Positions 46,517 through 54,722 of a stretch of 64,000 bases of DNA are shown in pieces. Made by a program: the position numbers and the translations under genes. A model generated the notes under the pieces. It worked only from the letters and a program-made list of their open reading frames with translations, made no database searches and was not told the origin of the DNA. How positions within the stretch are numbered: position 1 is the first letter of the stretch; each line of letters opens with the position of its first letter. Origin of the DNA: Thalassotalea sp. (GTDB lineage: Bacteria; Pseudomonadota; Gammaproteobacteria; Enterobacterales; Alteromonadaceae); NCBI GenBank assembly GCA_029237915.1, contig JAQWHD010000003.1:1-64000 (forward strand). The letters are read 5' to 3'.

Positions 46517-46616
46517 AACTGCCTTATCACTAAAATATAGATCCAGTATCGTGATAAGGCTGTTTTTCATCATCGTCTTAATGGACTAAACTAACAATCC
46601 TATTGATATATTGTAT

Positions 46617-46632
46617 ATAATCATATGATTAT
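46617..46632. promoter_or_regulatory. 16-bp perfect AT-rich palindrome, candidate operator
   Basis: ATAATCATATGATTAT is a perfect 16-bp palindrome about 100 bases upstream of the flavin reductase start, in a region that should hold its promoter. No matching copy was noticed elsewhere in the island. Confidence 0.5.
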
Positions 46633-46724
46633 TAAAGCTATTTAGTTAATCAGTTATTTTGGTAGTCCGTTATTTAATAGGGATTAGCGACACTAGTGAA
46701 TTTCTCTAGTTGTATGATTAAGTA

Positions 46725-46742
46725 CTCGTCCAGTTGGACGAG
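46725..46742. promoter_or_regulatory. Palindrome CTCGTCC-N4-GGACGAG, candidate island operator
   Basis: A perfect 7-4-7 inverted repeat lies in the divergent promoter region. Its core CGTCC-N4-GGACG recurs at 51719-51732 in the second divergent promoter region of the island, with the same 4-base spacing. GC-rich dyads stand out against the AT-rich intergenic background. Confidence 0.6.
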
Positions 46743-46881
46743 GAAATATGCCATTAAAGCTGATAGAAAATACACTATCAAATAGTTTTATTGTTGCTAA
46801 ATAACGCAATAATAATTTGTAGTCTATAAGCAAGTGCTGGCGAATGCTGGCAACTACACCAATTTTCTAAGGATATATCGC

Positions 46882-48321
46882 ATGAATGGTATTAATTCAG
46901 ACTCTGTAGCAGCCTTACTTGAGCATCAACAAAAAGCACATACAAAGCAAATGACTGTCAGTACAGCACAAAGGCGTGAGCGCATTCAGCAGGTAATTAA
47001 TCTGCTGGTTAACCACCATCAAGAATTGGTTGAGGCAATAGAAACTGATTTCTCTGGTCGCAGTCAGGGCTTCTCTATCATGAACGATATACTAGGTTCG
47101 CTGGCATGCCTTAAGTATACGCGGGATAATCTAGCGCCATGGCTTGAAAATGATAACCGAGACGTATTTTCTCCTTATGATCAGCTAGGAAGTACGGCAC
47201 GAGTTGAATATCAACCCAAAGGAAGTGTAGGCATCATTGGTACTTGGAATGCACCTTTGTATACTTTGCTTGCACCATTAGCTTGTGCCTTAGGTGCTGG
47301 TAATCGCGCAATTCTAAAACCGTCAGAGGTGACACCAAAAACGGCTGAAGTACTGCAAAAACTGTTTAAACAACATATCGACCCATTGTTAGTGAGTGTT
47401 GTAACTGGTGGGGTAGAGGTAAGCGCTGCTTTTAGTGCGCTCCCTTTTGATCATATGGTCTTTACCGGTAGTACGACGGTGGGTAAAAAAATTATGGCTG
47501 CCGCGGCAAATAATTTAGTGCCAGTAACATTAGAGTTAGGTGGCAAATCGCCAGTGGTCGTCAGTGAAAGTTGTGATTTAGTCGAAACCTGCAAACGCTT
47601 AGCACTGGCAAAAAGTAACAATGGCGGACAAGTGTGTGTGAGCCCCGATATTATCTATTTACCAAGAAGTAAACTGGAGCAAGTTGCCGAACTGTTATTA
47701 GAAAACTTTCGTGATTTTTTTCCTCACGTCAGTAATAACTCAGATGTTGTGCCTATGGTTAATCGCCACCATTGCCAGCGAGTTGTGGACTTAGTTGAGC
47801 AAGCACGCGCAGCGGGTTGTGAAGTGCGCAGTAGCCATAAAGTGGATAGTTTATCTGCCATAGTCTCTGCTGATCAACGACTGCCTTTACAATTGGTCAT
47901 ATCGCCTACTAAAAATGAAGCTATTATGCAGGAAGAAATTTTTGGTCCTGCGCTAGTATTACTGCCTTATGATGACATTCATGAGGTGATCACCGATATC
48001 AATAGTCGTGCAAAGCCTTTAGCCCTTTATTATTTTGGAGAAGACCAACTTGAACTTGAAATGGTCTTGGCTAATACTTCATCTGGCGGCGTATCGGTTA
48101 ATGATTGCTTAATGCATGCAGCTATGCATGATGCACCATTTGGTGGTGTTGGCGCTTCTGGGATGGGTCATTATCACGGTCGAGAAGGCTTCTTAAGCTT
48201 TAGTCATCAACGTACTGTGTTTGTTGCACCAAAACATGACCCTCGCGGTGAGTGGGGTCTGCTTCCTCCACATCATGATCAATTTAAAGCTATGATGTCC
48301 GCGCAGGTTATTGCAGATTAA
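46882..48321 (+). CDS. Aldehyde dehydrogenase (coniferyl-aldehyde dehydrogenase-like)
   Basis: The 479-residue NAD(P) aldehyde dehydrogenase has VGIIGTWNAPLYTLLAPLAC, ILKPSEVTPKTAEVL, FTGSTTVGKKIMAAAANN, the general-base Glu in TLELGGKSPVVV and the catalytic Cys in NNGGQVCVSPD. The C-terminal HAAMHDAPFGGVGASGMGHYHG is typical of the CalB-like branch with membrane or fatty-aldehyde relatives. It may oxidise a side-chain aldehyde of the steroid, as Sad does in bile-acid degraders. The ATG at 46882 is preferred over 46834 because AAGGA lies 8 bases before it and the family starts there. Confidence 0.88.
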   Translation: MNGINSDSVAALLEHQQKAHTKQMTVSTAQRRERIQQVINLLVNHHQELVEAIETDFSGRSQGFSIMNDILGSLACLKYTRDNLAPWLENDNRDVFSPYDQLGSTARVEYQPKGSVGIIGTWNAPLYTLLAPLACALGAGNRAILKPSEVTPKTAEVLQKLFKQHIDPLLVSVVTGGVEVSAAFSALPFDHMVFTGSTTVGKKIMAAAANNLVPVTLELGGKSPVVVSESCDLVETCKRLALAKSNNGGQVCVSPDIIYLPRSKLEQVAELLLENFRDFFPHVSNNSDVVPMVNRHHCQRVVDLVEQARAAGCEVRSSHKVDSLSAIVSADQRLPLQLVISPTKNEAIMQEEIFGPALVLLPYDDIHEVITDINSRAKPLALYYFGEDQLELEMVLANTSSGGVSVNDCLMHAAMHDAPFGGVGASGMGHYHGREGFLSFSHQRTVFVAPKHDPRGEWGLLPPHHDQFKAMMSAQVIAD

Positions 48322-48387
48322 TACCGCTCTATGCAATTTATTAGGACAAATTAAAGTCTTCAGTAAATTAGTTCTATGCATGAAAAA

Positions 48388-48411
48388 TGGGGTTACTTTT
48401 CAGTAACCCCA
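48388..48411. terminator. Terminator of the aldehyde dehydrogenase gene
   Basis: A 10-bp perfect stem TGGGGTTACT/AGTAACCCCA with loop TTTC is followed by a T-rich tail. It lies between the aldehyde dehydrogenase gene and the convergent pentapeptide-repeat gene. Confidence 0.85.
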
Positions 48412-48449
48412 TTATCTATTTTTGTTTAACCTGATCACCTTAACCGCTT

Positions 48450-49046
48450 TTAATCAGTCAATATTATGCCAAGCGGCTCTAGTAATCTGACGGCTTCATA
48501 ACGACAAAATTTTGCATTTTTAATGACATTATTTTTTATATTTATATCGTAATTTTCAGCGCCATTAAAATTCGCACCGGTAAGGTTTGTCTTATGAAAT
48601 ATACTGTTAGTTAAATCGCTACCAGAGAAACTTGCACCACTAAAATTAGCCTCGCCAAAATCCACATCATGGGCTCGACAATCTTTGATGACTGTTTTTT
48701 CTAGGCTCAGTCCGTAAAACGATGATGAGTTCATCATGCATTTTTTGAATGTTAAAGGAGAACCAAGTGCTAATCCATGCCAATCAGCTTTAACCCAATT
48801 AATCCCAATAACTTTGCAATCAATAAAGTCAACATCTAAGAATTTGCTATTATTTACATTGACAATACTAAGATTACAATCGGTAAATTTACATTCACTA
48901 AACTCACAATTTAAGAACGTTGCTTCACTAAAATCACATGACTGAAAATGACAGCCATCAAACTCTTTACCCGATATTTTTTCTTGAAAATAATTCATTT
49001 CACAAAACGTTTGGTTGTAAAACTTTTCACTATCTAACATCGTCAT
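48450..49046 (-). CDS. Pentapeptide-repeat protein (Qnr/McbG-like size)
   Basis: The 198-residue protein consists almost wholly of pentapeptide repeats from about residue 18 to 180, for example FDGCHFQSCDFSEATFLNCE and ANFSGASFSGSDLTNSIF. A short interruption (NWVKADWHGLALGSPLTF, about 84-101) could form the loop or dimer break seen in some members. Such proteins fold as a right-handed beta helix; Qnr and McbG types mimic DNA and protect gyrase, but most have no known role. It has its own terminators on both sides and no obvious tie to steroid use. It looks inserted between operons. Confidence 0.82.
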   Translation of the reverse strand: MTMLDSEKFYNQTFCEMNYFQEKISGKEFDGCHFQSCDFSEATFLNCEFSECKFTDCNLSIVNVNNSKFLDVDFIDCKVIGINWVKADWHGLALGSPLTFKKCMMNSSSFYGLSLEKTVIKDCRAHDVDFGEANFSGASFSGSDLTNSIFHKTNLTGANFNGAENYDINIKNNVIKNAKFCRYEAVRLLEPLGIILTD

Positions 49047-49099
49047 TGAATTTCCTAAATATAAAATAAACGTAATTACTTGGTGATTATCTAGGCATA

Positions 49100-49126
49100 A
49101 AAAATGCGGCGCTAGGCCGCATTTTT
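49100..49126. terminator. Bidirectional hairpin between the pentapeptide gene and kshA
   Basis: An 11-bp perfect stem AAAAATGCGGC/GCCGCATTTTT with loop GCTAG lies 22 bases after the KshA-like stop (minus strand) and upstream of the pentapeptide gene. Confidence 0.9.
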
Positions 49127-49147
49127 ATACATTAAACTAATTAATAG

Positions 49148-50242
49148 TTAGTCTTGTGTATACGGTGGAATCCCTTTCGGTACATAAACACCATTAACCT
49201 TGCCTTGGAATTCATCCTTACGTACTTTTGGATTAAAGAATTGCTTGTACCAAATTCTAGCCTTCATAAATGGCCCATCACTTGGTATAAATAAACCATT
49301 TAGACAAGGTGCTTTATTAGACCATACTTGGAAGTCTTGCATAAATGCGAACTTACTCGCATCTTGGAATTGACGTGCTGCAATGCCATCTTCAACCGTT
49401 GCTACTTCATTGCCGCCAGGCGATTTTACTAACAACGCGTGCCAAACTCGCACAGAGCCATCTTCTACTGGCGTATGGGTGATCATTAAGTAAGATTCAT
49501 AATAGCCAGTAAGGTGAGAAAGCAAAACACCTGGCCCATGATACTTAGTAATAGTATGAAGAACTGGGCTAGCGCCGTCATCACCCACTAAAGTACGATG
49601 AGGACCACATTGACGTTGAATGGCTAGGTGACCATCAAATTCATTTTCATAACGTTGTACCGTTGAGCCATGAATTGGGCTTAAATGACCATAATCACAG
49701 ATATTATCAATAACTTCCTGCGGATGTTGTTCAAGTATACCAAGATCATCAAAACGCCAGTGTACCCAAGATTTATCATCCCATTGTGGCAAACTTGGGT
49801 GATCCCATTCTGGTTCGCCATTTTCAGGGTCATGCCAAATCCAGATTGCACCCATACTCTCAGCTACAGGCCAAGCTTTGATACAAGCTGATTTAGGGAT
49901 AGGTCCTTCGTGATATGGAATGTCGTCACATTGACCATCTGGGCCAAAACGCCAAGCATGATAAGGACAACGAATGCTGTCGCCTTCAATGTTCGTACCA
50001 CCGCCATCAATAATAACGTAAGAAGTATCATTTTCTGCCGCTAAATGGGTTTTCATGTGAGGGCAATATGCGTCGAGTAATACTACTCTGCCTGTTGCTT
50101 GGCCACGATATAGTGCAAAATCACGTCCAAAAAAGCGCACAGGGATAGGCTTGTGAGTGTTGATTTCATCAGCGGTGGCAATCATGAACCAGCCTCTAGG
50201 GAAGGTAAAGTCGCCTAGGCGGTAATCTTTTGTTGTGGCCAT
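49148..50242 (-). CDS. kshA: Rieske oxygenase resembling 3-ketosteroid 9-alpha-hydroxylase oxygenase subunit
   Basis: The 364-residue protein has the Rieske cluster ligands C60-P-H62 (LLDAYCPHM) and C92-P-Y-H95 (IRCPYHAWRFG). The mononuclear iron motif is DNICDYGHLSPIH, with D183, H186 and H191. The opening FPRGWFMIATADEI and RFFGRDFALYRG follow known KshA proteins. With a reductase (KshB) it would hydroxylate 3-ketosteroids at C9, which with delta-1 dehydrogenation opens ring B. A KstD-like gene lies 4.5 kb away. No KshB is in the window. It follows an MFS gene on the minus strand after 43 bases. Another steroid-type Rieske function remains possible. Confidence 0.82.
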   Translation of the reverse strand: MATTKDYRLGDFTFPRGWFMIATADEINTHKPIPVRFFGRDFALYRGQATGRVVLLDAYCPHMKTHLAAENDTSYVIIDGGGTNIEGDSIRCPYHAWRFGPDGQCDDIPYHEGPIPKSACIKAWPVAESMGAIWIWHDPENGEPEWDHPSLPQWDDKSWVHWRFDDLGILEQHPQEVIDNICDYGHLSPIHGSTVQRYENEFDGHLAIQRQCGPHRTLVGDDGASPVLHTITKYHGPGVLLSHLTGYYESYLMITHTPVEDGSVRVWHALLVKSPGGNEVATVEDGIAARQFQDASKFAFMQDFQVWSNKAPCLNGLFIPSDGPFMKARIWYKQFFNPKVRKDEFQGKVNGVYVPKGIPPYTQD

Positions 50243-50285
50243 AAGTACTCCAGTTGTTATTGATTAATTGTAATGTTCTTGTAAT

Positions 50286-51665
50286 TTATTTAGTTGCAGC
50301 TGGGCTTTCTGTGTCCAGCATTGCTTCGTTAGTCTCGCTATCATCGTCAGCTTTTAACTTACTTATATGTTGTTGATAAGGAGAGATTGCTTTGTAATAA
50401 AACCAAGCAGATAAAGTTAATAGGCTTAGCATAACCACAAGGGCTATTTGAAGGCCATCACCAGCATCACCTGTGGAAAATACATCGCTAAGCGTTCCTG
50501 TTAATAGAGGGCCAAAACCTGCACCAAATAACGTTAAAAATAGACTTAATATTGCGATGCTGGTTGCGCGTTGGCTGCTGCTCACTAAGTGGCTAACTGC
50601 GGCAAATGCAAGTGTTGGCCACCAACTATTGAATAAGCTAAAGCCTGCTGCAAATACAATGGCATGAGGCACTGTAATACTGCCTAGTTGCCATGCAGCA
50701 TCTGCTGGCCATAATACAAAACCAAAACCAAAAGGTATGCTGATTAATACACTGATTACTGGCATGCGTAGCTGCCAGCGACTGTCTTTTCGGCTAAGTT
50801 TGTCACAATAATAGCCACTAAAAATTGAACCAATGGCAGCGAATATACCACTTGAGATACCAAAAATTAAGCCCGCATGTGCTAGTGGTATATCAAAATT
50901 ACGCACCATAAACGTTGGTGCCCAAATGCCATAACCATAGCCAACCATGCCTGCGATGGCGGTACCCATACAGATTAAAAAGAATCCTTTAATCTTCATG
51001 ATTTTACGAACGTCGTTAAAGAAATTTCCGTGAGGCTGGTTGCGGATTTTACGTTCGGCTGGTGTGTCATAAACGCCTAAGCCAGGATCTTTAGTAAAGA
51101 TATAAAGTAATAGTGCTAGTAAAATTCCGGGAGCACCAAAAAAGATAAATACTGCGCGCCAGCCGTGTTCTTGTGCTATCCAGCCACCCAAAGCCATCGC
51201 GGCTAATAAACCAACATGAGGCCCTAGCATGTATAAGCTAATAACAAACGAGCGTTTCTCTGGAGGATACAAATCAGAACACATTGAAACAGAAGGAGAA
51301 GTACCACCTGCCTCGCCAACAGCTACGGTCATACGAGCGATAACAAATTGCCAAAAGTGAGTCACTGCACCACTGGCCATAGTAGCAAGACTCCACAAGC
51401 CACAACAAATAGCGATAATGTTTTTGCGATTAGTGCCACGATCTGCCATACGACTTAGGGGAAGGCTCACCGCTGAATAGAGAATGGCAAAGGCGAGCCC
51501 GCTGACCGCGCCCATTACTGTATCTGAAACTTCGAACTCCAACTTAATAGGTTCGAGGACGATAGCAATTAAGTTACGATCAATATACGAAAAAACGTAA
51601 ATTATCGACAACAATAATAGCGTCAGATTTGTCCTGCTAGTGCTTTGTTCTTGCATATATAACAC
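50286..51665 (-). CDS. MFS transporter (spinster-like), second copy type in the island
   Basis: The 459-residue protein has twelve helices, the first-helix motif YVFSYIDRNLIAIVLEPIKL and the loop motif PLSRMADRGTNRK, then VAVGEAGGTSPSVSMCSDLY. It resembles the carrier at 41452-42777 in length and motif order. It is the first gene of an operon with the KshA-like oxygenase, so it probably transports the same class of substrate or an intermediate. The promoter lies in the divergent region holding the CGTCC palindrome. Confidence 0.82.
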   Translation of the reverse strand: MLYMQEQSTSRTNLTLLLLSIIYVFSYIDRNLIAIVLEPIKLEFEVSDTVMGAVSGLAFAILYSAVSLPLSRMADRGTNRKNIIAICCGLWSLATMASGAVTHFWQFVIARMTVAVGEAGGTSPSVSMCSDLYPPEKRSFVISLYMLGPHVGLLAAMALGGWIAQEHGWRAVFIFFGAPGILLALLLYIFTKDPGLGVYDTPAERKIRNQPHGNFFNDVRKIMKIKGFFLICMGTAIAGMVGYGYGIWAPTFMVRNFDIPLAHAGLIFGISSGIFAAIGSIFSGYYCDKLSRKDSRWQLRMPVISVLISIPFGFGFVLWPADAAWQLGSITVPHAIVFAAGFSLFNSWWPTLAFAAVSHLVSSSQRATSIAILSLFLTLFGAGFGPLLTGTLSDVFSTGDAGDGLQIALVVMLSLLTLSAWFYYKAISPYQQHISKLKADDDSETNEAMLDTESPAATK

Positions 51666-51718
51666 TCTTTTATCATAAGGTAATGTCTATACCTTAACTT
51701 TACTAAAAAATTGAACAT

Positions 51719-51732
51719 CGTCCTTTTGGACG
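51719..51732. promoter_or_regulatory. Palindrome CGTCC-TTTT-GGACG, second copy of the candidate island operator
   Basis: A perfect 5-4-5 dyad lies in the 147-base divergent region between the MFS/kshA operon and the MBL-led operon. It shares the core and spacing of the dyad at 46725-46742. On the minus strand it sits about 55 bases before the MFS start codon, near a possible -35, a place that would suit a repressor or activator. Confidence 0.6.
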
Positions 51733-51812
51733 TATTACATTTTAGCCAAATGGCTTCTTATTGACTGAGCGTAACAAAACGATAAAGAAGATTACATATT
51801 TTTGGAGACATA

Positions 51813-52916
51813 ATGAAATCTATAAATTTACCCGAAGAGTCACCAGGCTATGTTCGGGATAATTTTCTAGAATATCCAATGACCCCACCTATGCCTGATG
51901 GTTCGGTGGTGGAAATAGCCGATGGTCTTTTATGGTTACGCATGCCGATGCCTATGGCCCTTGATCATATTAATCTTTATTTAGTCGAAGATGATGATGG
52001 CTGGTTTATTATCGATACCGGCCTAAATACCGCGAAAACACGCGAATTATGGCCCACTGTAGTAGAACGTCACTGCAATGGTAAGCCAATTAAAGGGGTT
52101 ATATGTACCCATTTTCATTATGACCATAGCAGCCTTTCTTCATGGTTAATGCAAACTTTTAATGTACCGCTGTATATGACCTATGGCGAGTTTTACACCC
52201 TAAAATCTATGAGTAGCGGTATCGCTAATTTAGGCAGTGAGCAACAATTAGATTTTTATCACCGAACCGGTATACCCCGAGATCAAGTCGACGTAATCTT
52301 TGATAAGTGTCGCAAAGACCCATTTATAAAATATAGTCCGCCATCTTTCATTCGGATCAGAGAAGGTGAAGTGTTAACAATAGGAAGACGCCGCTGGCAA
52401 ATCATAATAGGAGAAGGCCATTCGCCTGAGCATGCTTGCCTATATTGTGAAGAAGATCGATTATTGTTAGCAGGTGATCAATTACTGCCAGAAATCAGTT
52501 CAAATATTCTAGTTAGCGAGATGGAGCCACAAGCACAGCCTTTGACTAACTGGTTCCACTCTCTAGAAAAATTAAAATCGTTACACGTGGAAACGCTTGT
52601 TTTACCAGCCCATGGGCCGGTGTTTAGGCAAATGCATTTACGAGTACAGCAATTGATCGAACATCATGTAGACACGCTGGATAGTATAAGAGAATTTACT
52701 CTCCAAGAAACAGAATTTAATGCTTATCAAGCAATGAAATTTATGTTTAAACGCTCGCTTTCACCTATTGAAACTATGATGGCTTTAGGAGAAACCTTAG
52801 CACATCTTAATTGGCTTGAAAGTAACGGTGACCTAATGTGTCAGCGTTCGAATGACTCAGGAATTAACACCTATTTATCGACCACAATTACAAAAAAAGG
52901 CAGGATCAAGCAATGA
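51813..52916 (+). CDS. Metallo-beta-lactamase-fold hydrolase of unknown substrate
   Basis: The 367-residue protein has the MBL zinc motif THFHYDHSSL (HxHxDH, about residues 97-106), a further His in GEGHSPEHACLY, Asp in LLLAGDQLLPEIS and His in VLPAHGPVFRQ. A C-terminal helical extension (about 280-350) resembles that of glyoxalase-II-like and lactonase or thioesterase-like MBL enzymes. It starts with GGAGA five bases upstream, leads the plus-strand steroid operon, and overlaps the CoA ligase gene by 4 bases. A hydrolytic step on a CoA ester, lactone or conjugate is possible; none can be shown. Confidence 0.85.
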   Translation: MKSINLPEESPGYVRDNFLEYPMTPPMPDGSVVEIADGLLWLRMPMPMALDHINLYLVEDDDGWFIIDTGLNTAKTRELWPTVVERHCNGKPIKGVICTHFHYDHSSLSSWLMQTFNVPLYMTYGEFYTLKSMSSGIANLGSEQQLDFYHRTGIPRDQVDVIFDKCRKDPFIKYSPPSFIRIREGEVLTIGRRRWQIIIGEGHSPEHACLYCEEDRLLLAGDQLLPEISSNILVSEMEPQAQPLTNWFHSLEKLKSLHVETLVLPAHGPVFRQMHLRVQQLIEHHVDTLDSIREFTLQETEFNAYQAMKFMFKRSLSPIETMMALGETLAHLNWLESNGDLMCQRSNDSGINTYLSTTITKKGRIKQ

Positions 52917-54607
52917 ACTTACTCAATTTAGTTGCAGAGACTAAATCGCAACTGATGTCGCCCGGTGCACCTTTCGAAATTAAAAGTAAACAAGTCAATG
53001 GCGAGACATTCCAAGTGTATGGTAATGCACCAGTGAATTTAGCACAGGTAATTAACGACTCTCGCCGGACAGATGAAGCTAACTTTCTAGTATATCAAGA
53101 GCAACGTTTAAGTTTTAAAGAGTTCTTTGAGCAGGTTGATAGTTTAGCTAGCTGGATGCATCAGCGAGGAATTGCTAAAGGCGATCGAGTGGCTATTGCT
53201 ATGCGTAATCGTCCTGAATGGGTGGTTGCTTTTTGTGCTACAGCTCTTATCGGCGCAGTACCTGCACCGCTTAATAGTTTTGGTATGCCACAAGAGTTGC
53301 ATGATGCACTAACGACAATTGAACCTAAACTATTAATTTGCGATGGTCCTAGATGGCAGAGAATTAATCAAAGTGACAGCGAGGAAATTGATAGCTTAGT
53401 ACTCAATGATATCGATCTTGATTTATCAACGCTATCGACAGTCACTGAACTTTATCTCGCCTTAAAGCATCCAGCTATTGAACTAGAACTACCACAAATA
53501 GAGGATACAGATCCGGCTTTAGTGCTTTTCACTTCTGGAGCAAGCAGCGTAGCTAAAGCGGTAGTGTCAAACCATATTGCGGTATGTCAGGGGCTTTATA
53601 ATATTGACTTTATTGGTGCGGTTTCAGCGATGACTTCGCCTAAAGCTATTGCTGGCATAATGGCAAAAGGCTTGGTACCCACAACCTTAACCGCAGTGCC
53701 GTTATTTCATGTTAGTGGCCTGCATGCACAATTGCTTTCAGCATTGCGCGGCGGTCGTCGCCTAGTATTTTCCCATAAATGGGATCCTATCGATGCCATC
53801 GAACTAATAAAACAAGAGCAAGTGACACAATTTAATGGCGCACCGTCGATGGTAATGCAACTGCTACGTGACCCCGGTTTTCATAGCTCTGAGGTAATGA
53901 AGACCTTTAGTGGGCTTGGCTTTGGAGGAGCGGGATTATCTGCAAGTTTGGTCGATAAAACCTTATCGACGTTAGATGAGCAAATGATAGGCATTGGTTT
54001 TGGTATGACTGAAACTAATGGCGTTGGCGCGGCAGCAGCAGGTGACTTATTCCGTCATCAGCCTAGAAGTTCTGGGCTTTTGTCTCCGATCATGGATGTA
54101 CGTATTTGTTCACCCGATGAGAGCAATTTACCTGCGAATGAAGTCGGAGAAATTTGTATGCGTGGGATCAGCTTAATGGATGGCTATGCGGGTAATGAGT
54201 CAGCGACACAAGATGCTATACGCTCTGGTTGGTTGCACACTGGCGATCTTGGTTATATTGATGACGCAGGCTTCTTATTTATTGTTGATCGCCTTAAAGA
54301 TGTAATTAATCGCGCCGGTGAAAACATTTCGTCAGCCGAGGTGGAGTCATGCTTACTTGAGCAGCAATACGTCGATGAAGCGGCCGTTTTTGGTATGCCT
54401 GATGAAGATACTGGCGAGGCTATTATTGCGGTAATTCATCCGTTAGTAGGTAAGACCCTCGATGAAAACACCTTATTAAAGCACGTTGCACAGCGATTGG
54501 CGAAATACAAAGTACCGGCAAAAATTTATATTACAGAAAATAAACTGCCGCGTAATCCAGCCGGTAAACTTTTGAAAAATGAACTTAAAAAAGCAATTTG
54601 CCAGTAG
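52913..54607 (+). CDS. AMP-dependent acyl-CoA ligase-like protein with atypical P-loop
   Basis: The 564-residue ANL-family protein has the adenylation core and C-terminal domain: GFGMTETNGVGAAAAG (A5), SGWLHTGDLGYIDDAGFLF (A7), DRLKDVINRAGENISSAEVE (A8) and the catalytic-Lys end RNPAGKLLKNELKK. The usual P-loop SGTTGxPKG is replaced by SGASSVAKAVVSNH, which keeps only part of the pattern. It may still act, or act on an unusual acid. In the island it would activate a steroid side-chain or ring-derived acid with CoA. It is coupled to the MBL gene by a 4-base overlap. Confidence 0.85.
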   Translation: MNLLNLVAETKSQLMSPGAPFEIKSKQVNGETFQVYGNAPVNLAQVINDSRRTDEANFLVYQEQRLSFKEFFEQVDSLASWMHQRGIAKGDRVAIAMRNRPEWVVAFCATALIGAVPAPLNSFGMPQELHDALTTIEPKLLICDGPRWQRINQSDSEEIDSLVLNDIDLDLSTLSTVTELYLALKHPAIELELPQIEDTDPALVLFTSGASSVAKAVVSNHIAVCQGLYNIDFIGAVSAMTSPKAIAGIMAKGLVPTTLTAVPLFHVSGLHAQLLSALRGGRRLVFSHKWDPIDAIELIKQEQVTQFNGAPSMVMQLLRDPGFHSSEVMKTFSGLGFGGAGLSASLVDKTLSTLDEQMIGIGFGMTETNGVGAAAAGDLFRHQPRSSGLLSPIMDVRICSPDESNLPANEVGEICMRGISLMDGYAGNESATQDAIRSGWLHTGDLGYIDDAGFLFIVDRLKDVINRAGENISSAEVESCLLEQQYVDEAAVFGMPDEDTGEAIIAVIHPLVGKTLDENTLLKHVAQRLAKYKVPAKIYITENKLPRNPAGKLLKNELKKAICQ

Positions 54608-54722
54608 CATTATTATTTGCGAAGGCAGGTGTGTTGAAATACCACTGCCATTGCTAAAAATTAGTTAATCAAGATCATAAGTCGTCGTATGCACGCTTAT
54701 ACTTTTGAAAAGGAGAAGATCA

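Larger units (their letters stand above)
46517..46881. promoter_or_regulatory. Divergent promoter region of the flavin reductase operon and aldehyde dehydrogenase
   Basis: About 365 bases separate the two chosen starts. The region contains two perfect palindromes, ATAATCATATGATTAT (46617-46632) and CTCGTCC-AGTT-GGACGAG (46725-46742), listed separately. A ribosome site AAGGA precedes the aldehyde dehydrogenase start, and AAGGC precedes the reductase start. No open frame of note is left in between. Confidence 0.6.

Noticed and set aside
46517-46573. Upstream extension of the flavin reductase by 19 codons
   Set aside because: Weak ribosome context and extra residues not found in the family; the internal ATG at 46516 fits better.
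46834-46881. Upstream extension of the aldehyde dehydrogenase by 16 codons
   Set aside because: The ATG at 46882 has an AAGGA ribosome site and gives the usual N-terminus.
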